Below are positions 61,076 to 64,000 of a stretch of DNA of 64,000 nt, piece after piece; the stretch's first letter is position 1, and every line of letters starts with the position of its first letter. The position numbers and the translations under genes are program-made. Under the pieces are notes generated by a model, which did not search any database, had not been told where the DNA came from, and saw nothing but the letters and a program-made list of their open reading frames with translations. The DNA lies in assembly GCA_032055545.1 (NCBI GenBank), contig DAMBQR010000014.1:5380-69379 (forward strand), read 5' to 3'. The DNA is from Pseudescherichia sp032055545 (GTDB lineage Bacteria; Pseudomonadota; Gammaproteobacteria; Enterobacterales; Enterobacteriaceae).

Positions 61076-62407
61076 TTAGGTGAGATCCGCCATCAGCACC
61101 TTTGAGCGGCGCTGGTAGTTGTACATCTCTTTCTTGCTCTCCGGCAGCAGGTCGATATCCACCGGCGTAAAGCCGCGCTCCTGGAACCAGTGGATGCTGC
61201 GGGTGGTCAGCACAAACAGCTTGCTGAGGCCCATCTGGCGCGCCTGAAGAGCCACGCGCTCCAGCAGCGCTTCGCCACGCGACGAGCTGCGGTAGTCCGG
61301 ATGCACCGCCACGCAGGCCATCTCGCCAATCTTCTCTTCCGGGAAGGGGTAGAGCGCGGCGCAGGCGATGGTCAGGTTGTCGCGCTGAATAATGGTGAAC
61401 TTGTCGATCTCCATCTCCAGCTGCTCGCGGGAGCGCCGCACCAGAATGCCCTGCTGCTCCAGGGGACGGATCAGCTCCAGAATCCCGCCGATGTCGTTGA
61501 TGGTGGCGCGGCGGATCTGCTCGGCGCTCTCCATCACGATCTGCGTTCCGATACCATCGCGGGAGAAAAGCTCCTGCAACAGCGCGCCATCCTCCTGATA
61601 GCTAATCAGGTGGCTGCGGCGCACGCCGCTGCGGCAGGCCTTCACCGCGCCGCGCAGGAAGCGAACCGTACCGGAGTGGTAGTCCTGGCGCGCCTCCAGC
61701 TCTTCGACTCGGGTCTGGGCATCATTCGGGAACAGCTCAGAGACGATATTACCCTCGTCGTTGATCACCCCCTGCGAGGAGCAGAAGCCAATCATCTTCT
61801 CCGCCTTTAGCTTGATGGCGAGCTGGGTGGCAACCTCTTCGGAGGTGAGGTTAAAGCTCTCCCCGGTTACTGAGACCGCCACCGGTCCCAGTAGCACAAT
61901 TGCGCCGCCGTCGAGCTGGCGATGGATCGCCTCCTCATCGATGCGACGAATGCGCCCGCTGTGGCAGTAGTCTACGCCGTCATCCACGCCCAGCGGCTGG
62001 GCAATGATAAAGTTGCCGCTCACCACGTTGATATGCGCCCCCTGTAGCGGCGTATTGTTCAGGCTCATCGAGAGACGGGCGGTGATATCGAGCTGCAGCA
62101 GCCCCGCCGCCTGTTTAACCAGCTCCAGGGTTTTGGCGTCGGTGACGCGGGTATGCTTGTGATAGATAGGCTCGTGGTGATGCTCCGCCAGGTTAGCATC
62201 AATCTGCGGGCGTGCGCCGTAGACCACGACAAGGCGAATACCAAGACTGTGCAGCAGCCCAATATCGTTGACGATGCTGGAAAAGTTCTCATGCTCGATG
62301 GCTTCACCGCCCAGCATGATGACAAAGGTTTTCCCCCGATGGGCATTAATATAGGGAACAGAGTGGCGGAATCCCTGCACCAGTTCGGTTCGACGCTCCT
62401 TCACCAC
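61076..62407 (-). CDS. argA: N-acetylglutamate synthase
   Basis: 443 residues. The N-terminal amino-acid-kinase-like domain (FVIMLGGEAI, VVYGARPQID) binds arginine for feedback inhibition. The C-terminal GNAT domain (VAVHPDYRSSSRGEALL) transfers acetyl from acetyl-CoA to glutamate, the first step of arginine synthesis. The start is GTG 62407, giving MVKERRTELVQGFRHS as in E. coli. Two ARG-box matches lie immediately upstream. Confidence 0.96.
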   Translation of the reverse strand: MVKERRTELVQGFRHSVPYINAHRGKTFVIMLGGEAIEHENFSSIVNDIGLLHSLGIRLVVVYGARPQIDANLAEHHHEPIYHKHTRVTDAKTLELVKQAAGLLQLDITARLSMSLNNTPLQGAHINVVSGNFIIAQPLGVDDGVDYCHSGRIRRIDEEAIHRQLDGGAIVLLGPVAVSVTGESFNLTSEEVATQLAIKLKAEKMIGFCSSQGVINDEGNIVSELFPNDAQTRVEELEARQDYHSGTVRFLRGAVKACRSGVRRSHLISYQEDGALLQELFSRDGIGTQIVMESAEQIRRATINDIGGILELIRPLEQQGILVRRSREQLEMEIDKFTIIQRDNLTIACAALYPFPEEKIGEMACVAVHPDYRSSSRGEALLERVALQARQMGLSKLFVLTTRSIHWFQERGFTPVDIDLLPESKKEMYNYQRRSKVLMADLT

Positions 62408-62421
62408 GGCACAACCCTCAT

Positions 62422-62456
62422 TGCATGATTATTCGTAATTTATGTATTTTTATTCT
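62422..62456 (-). promoter_or_regulatory. Pair of ArgR boxes upstream of argA
   Basis: TGCATGATTATTCG (62422-62435) matches the ARG-box core TGAATAATTATTCA in 11 of 14 positions, and TGTATTTTTATTCT (62443-62456) in 10 of 14. Their starts are 21 bp apart, the usual spacing of tandem ARG boxes (18-bp boxes separated by 3 bp). They lie 15-50 bp from the argA start, fitting arginine repression. Confidence 0.75.
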
Positions 62457-62636
62457 TTTATTGCCGTGGGCGCAAGTCAAAATTTCACCGGGATGTAAGA
62501 AAAATCTCCCTGTCGGCAGCGTTGCTAAACCAATGTTTACCCTTTTGTTGATGACAGTTTATGCATCATTCGTTAAAGTTTTTCGTCAAGCAGGCCGTTT
62601 TAATAATAAATGTAATTATTTTTGCTCGGGAGAGGC

Positions 62637-63890
62637 ATGTCAGGATCCAACTCAGCTCTTAGCCGTCGCCAGCTGTTACAAGGCGCTGGCGCTCTGTGGT
62701 TGCTTAGCGTAAGCAAGGCAGGTTTAGCCGCGGTTAGTCAGGTTATCGCCGTGCGCGTCTGGCCCGCATCGACCTATACGCGCATCACCGTGGAGTCAAA
62801 CCGGGTGCTGAAATACCGTCAGTTCGCCTTAAGCAATCCTGAACGGCTGGTTGTCGATATCGAAGGAGTTAACCTCAACTCGGTGCTGAAGGGGGTTGGG
62901 ACACAGATCCACGACAGCGATCCCTTTATTAAATCTGCCCGCGTCGGCCAGTTCGATCCGAAAACCGTGCGGATGGTATTTGAGCTTAAGCAGAACGTAA
63001 GCCCACACCTCTTCTCGCTGGCCCCGGTATCGGAGTTTAAAGAGCGGCTGGTGATGGATCTCTATCCGGTTAACGCGCAAAACGAACAGGATCCGCTCCT
63101 GGCGCTGCTGGAGGATTACAACAAGGGTAACCTGGATAAGCAGGTGCCGCCTGCCCAGAGTGGACCCCAGCCGGGCAAGGCCGGGCGCGATCGGCCGGTG
63201 GTGATCATGCTCGATCCCGGCCACGGGGGCGAGGATCCGGGGGCGATCGGCAAATATAAAACCCGTGAAAAAGACGTGGTATTACAGATTGCCCGCCGCC
63301 TGCGCGCGCTGATTGATAAAGAGGCCAATATGAAGGCCTACATGACGCGTAATGAAGATGTCTTTATCCCGCTGAAGGTGCGGGTCGCTAAGGCGCAGAA
63401 GCAGCGCGCCGATCTCTTTGTCTCTATTCACGCTGATGCCTTTACCAGCCGGGCCGCTCGCGGCTCGTCGGTTTTCGCGCTATCAACGAAAGGGGCCACC
63501 AGCACGGCAGCGAAATACCTTGCTCAGACGCAGAATGCCGCCGACCTGATCGGTGGCGTCAGCAAGAGCGGCGATCAGTATCTGGATCACACCCTGTTCG
63601 ATATGGTGCAGTCCCTGACCATCAACGACAGCCTGAAGTTTGGCAAAGAGGTGCTGAACCGCCTCGGTCACGTCAACAAATTGCATAAGAACCGCGTCGA
63701 TCAGGCTGGCTTTGCGGTATTGAAAGCGCCAGATATTCCTTCGATCCTGGTAGAGACGGCGTTTATCAGTAACGTGGAAGAGGAGCGTAAGCTCAGAACC
63801 TCGGCGTTTCAGCAGGAGGTTGCTGAGTCAATTCTGGCAGGGATCAAAGCGTACTTTGCTGATGGTGTAACGTTGGCCCGCAGGGGCTAA
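62637..63890 (+). CDS. amiC: N-acetylmuramoyl-L-alanine amidase AmiC
   Basis: 417 residues. A Tat signal peptide with the twin arginine in SRRQLLQGAG is followed by a cut after LAA. An AMIN domain (about 40-140) directs it to the septum, and the zinc Amidase_3 domain (about 190-410) has IMLDPGHGGEDPG, SIHADAF and VETAFISN. It cleaves peptidoglycan to separate daughter cells, activated by NlpD. ATG 62637 follows GGGAGAGG. It is divergent from argA. Confidence 0.97.
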   Translation: MSGSNSALSRRQLLQGAGALWLLSVSKAGLAAVSQVIAVRVWPASTYTRITVESNRVLKYRQFALSNPERLVVDIEGVNLNSVLKGVGTQIHDSDPFIKSARVGQFDPKTVRMVFELKQNVSPHLFSLAPVSEFKERLVMDLYPVNAQNEQDPLLALLEDYNKGNLDKQVPPAQSGPQPGKAGRDRPVVIMLDPGHGGEDPGAIGKYKTREKDVVLQIARRLRALIDKEANMKAYMTRNEDVFIPLKVRVAKAQKQRADLFVSIHADAFTSRAARGSSVFALSTKGATSTAAKYLAQTQNAADLIGGVSKSGDQYLDHTLFDMVQSLTINDSLKFGKEVLNRLGHVNKLHKNRVDQAGFAVLKAPDIPSILVETAFISNVEEERKLRTSAFQQEVAESILAGIKAYFADGVTLARRG

Positions 63891-63918
63891 CGTTGTTGCC
63901 GGGCAGGTAGAAACAAAA

Positions 63919-63938
63919 AAACACCCGGAAGGGTGTTT
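63919..63938 (-). terminator. Terminator of the tRNA-fMet gene, shared with amiC
   Basis: AAACACCC-GGAA-GGGTGTTT forms an 8-bp stem. On the - strand it is followed by a long T-run (A-tract from 63912 on the + strand), so it mainly terminates the tRNA transcript; a shorter TTTAT follows it on the + strand for amiC. Confidence 0.85.
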
Positions 63939-63948
63939 ATTGTTGAAG

Positions 63949-64000
63949 TGGTTGCGGGGGCCGGATTTGAACCGACGACCTTCGGGTTATGAGCCCGACG
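63949..64000 (-). tRNA. Initiator tRNA-Met (CAT), 3' part, cut by the window end
   Basis: On the - strand the visible part ends in an encoded CCA (63949-63951), preceded by the acceptor strand CCCCGCAA and the T-loop GGTTCAAATCC. The anticodon CAT is at 63989-63991. The anticodon stem closes with GGG/CCC pairs, the hallmark of initiator tRNA. In E. coli the metZ-metW-metV array lies next to amiC, so further copies are expected beyond the edge. Confidence 0.95.

Overview
The window is a piece of an enterobacterial chromosome (family Enterobacteriaceae, roughly 57% GC by eye). From about 30 kb to the right end it follows the Escherichia coli K-12 backbone order almost gene for gene: ygeA-lysR-lysA-galR-omrA-aas-lplT-tas-ygdR-ygdQ-mutH-rppH-ptsP-lgt-thyA-ppdA-ppdB-ygdB-ppdC-recC-ptrA-recB-recD-argA-amiC, ending inside an initiator tRNA-Met gene. 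The left half is accessory or lineage-specific. The gene content (yellow-pigment crt cluster, oligogalacturonate catabolism, a PQQ dehydrogenase) suggests a plant- or environment-associated member of the Enterobacter/Cronobacter/Leclercia/Kosakonia/Pantoea-like group. The exact genus cannot be set from this window.

Layout. 1-1.5 kb: the 3' part of a membrane PQQ-dependent sugar/cyclitol dehydrogenase. 1.6-6.1 kb: five metabolic genes (aldo-keto reductase, an SDR-like protein with an Asn in place of the catalytic Lys, a membrane fatty-acid desaturase overlapping a cytosolic PhnD-like protein, and a normal SDR). 6.2-13.5 kb: zeaxanthin diglucoside cluster crtE-idi-crtX-crtY-crtI-crtB with crtZ convergent. 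13.6-18.7 kb: a sulfur island in which cystathionine beta-synthase and cystathionine gamma-lyase are fused in one 710-residue protein, divergent from a MetNIQ-type ABC transporter. 19-30 kb: a KdgR-type oligogalacturonate regulon (kdgM porin, ogl, kduI-kduD, togMNAB, kdgF) wrapped around araE. 30-64 kb: conserved backbone, with a GNAT gene between lysA and galR, a tandem pair of small coiled-coil/membrane proteins between ygdR and ygdQ, and a 680-bp mutH-rppH spacer carrying DnaA-box-like sequences, a perfect CRP-site match and a stop-interrupted relic of ygdT.

How the genes work together. The crt genes would turn IPP/DMAPP and FPP into zeaxanthin glucosides. KdgM, TogMNAB, Ogl, KdgF, KduI and KduD would import oligogalacturonides and convert them to 2-keto-3-deoxygluconate; good matches to the KdgR operator lie ahead of ogl, kduI, togM and kdgF. 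The fused CBS-CGL protein would convert homocysteine plus serine to cysteine (reverse transsulfuration), and the neighbouring transporter probably feeds it methionine or a related sulfur compound. recC, ptrA, recB and recD encode the RecBCD machine plus periplasmic protease III. lgt-thyA and the minor pseudopilin genes ppdA-ppdB-ygdB-ppdC lie immediately upstream.

No CRISPR array, insertion sequence, integrase or prophage was seen. Mobile-like repeats are limited to REP/BIME palindromes near araE and kdgF.
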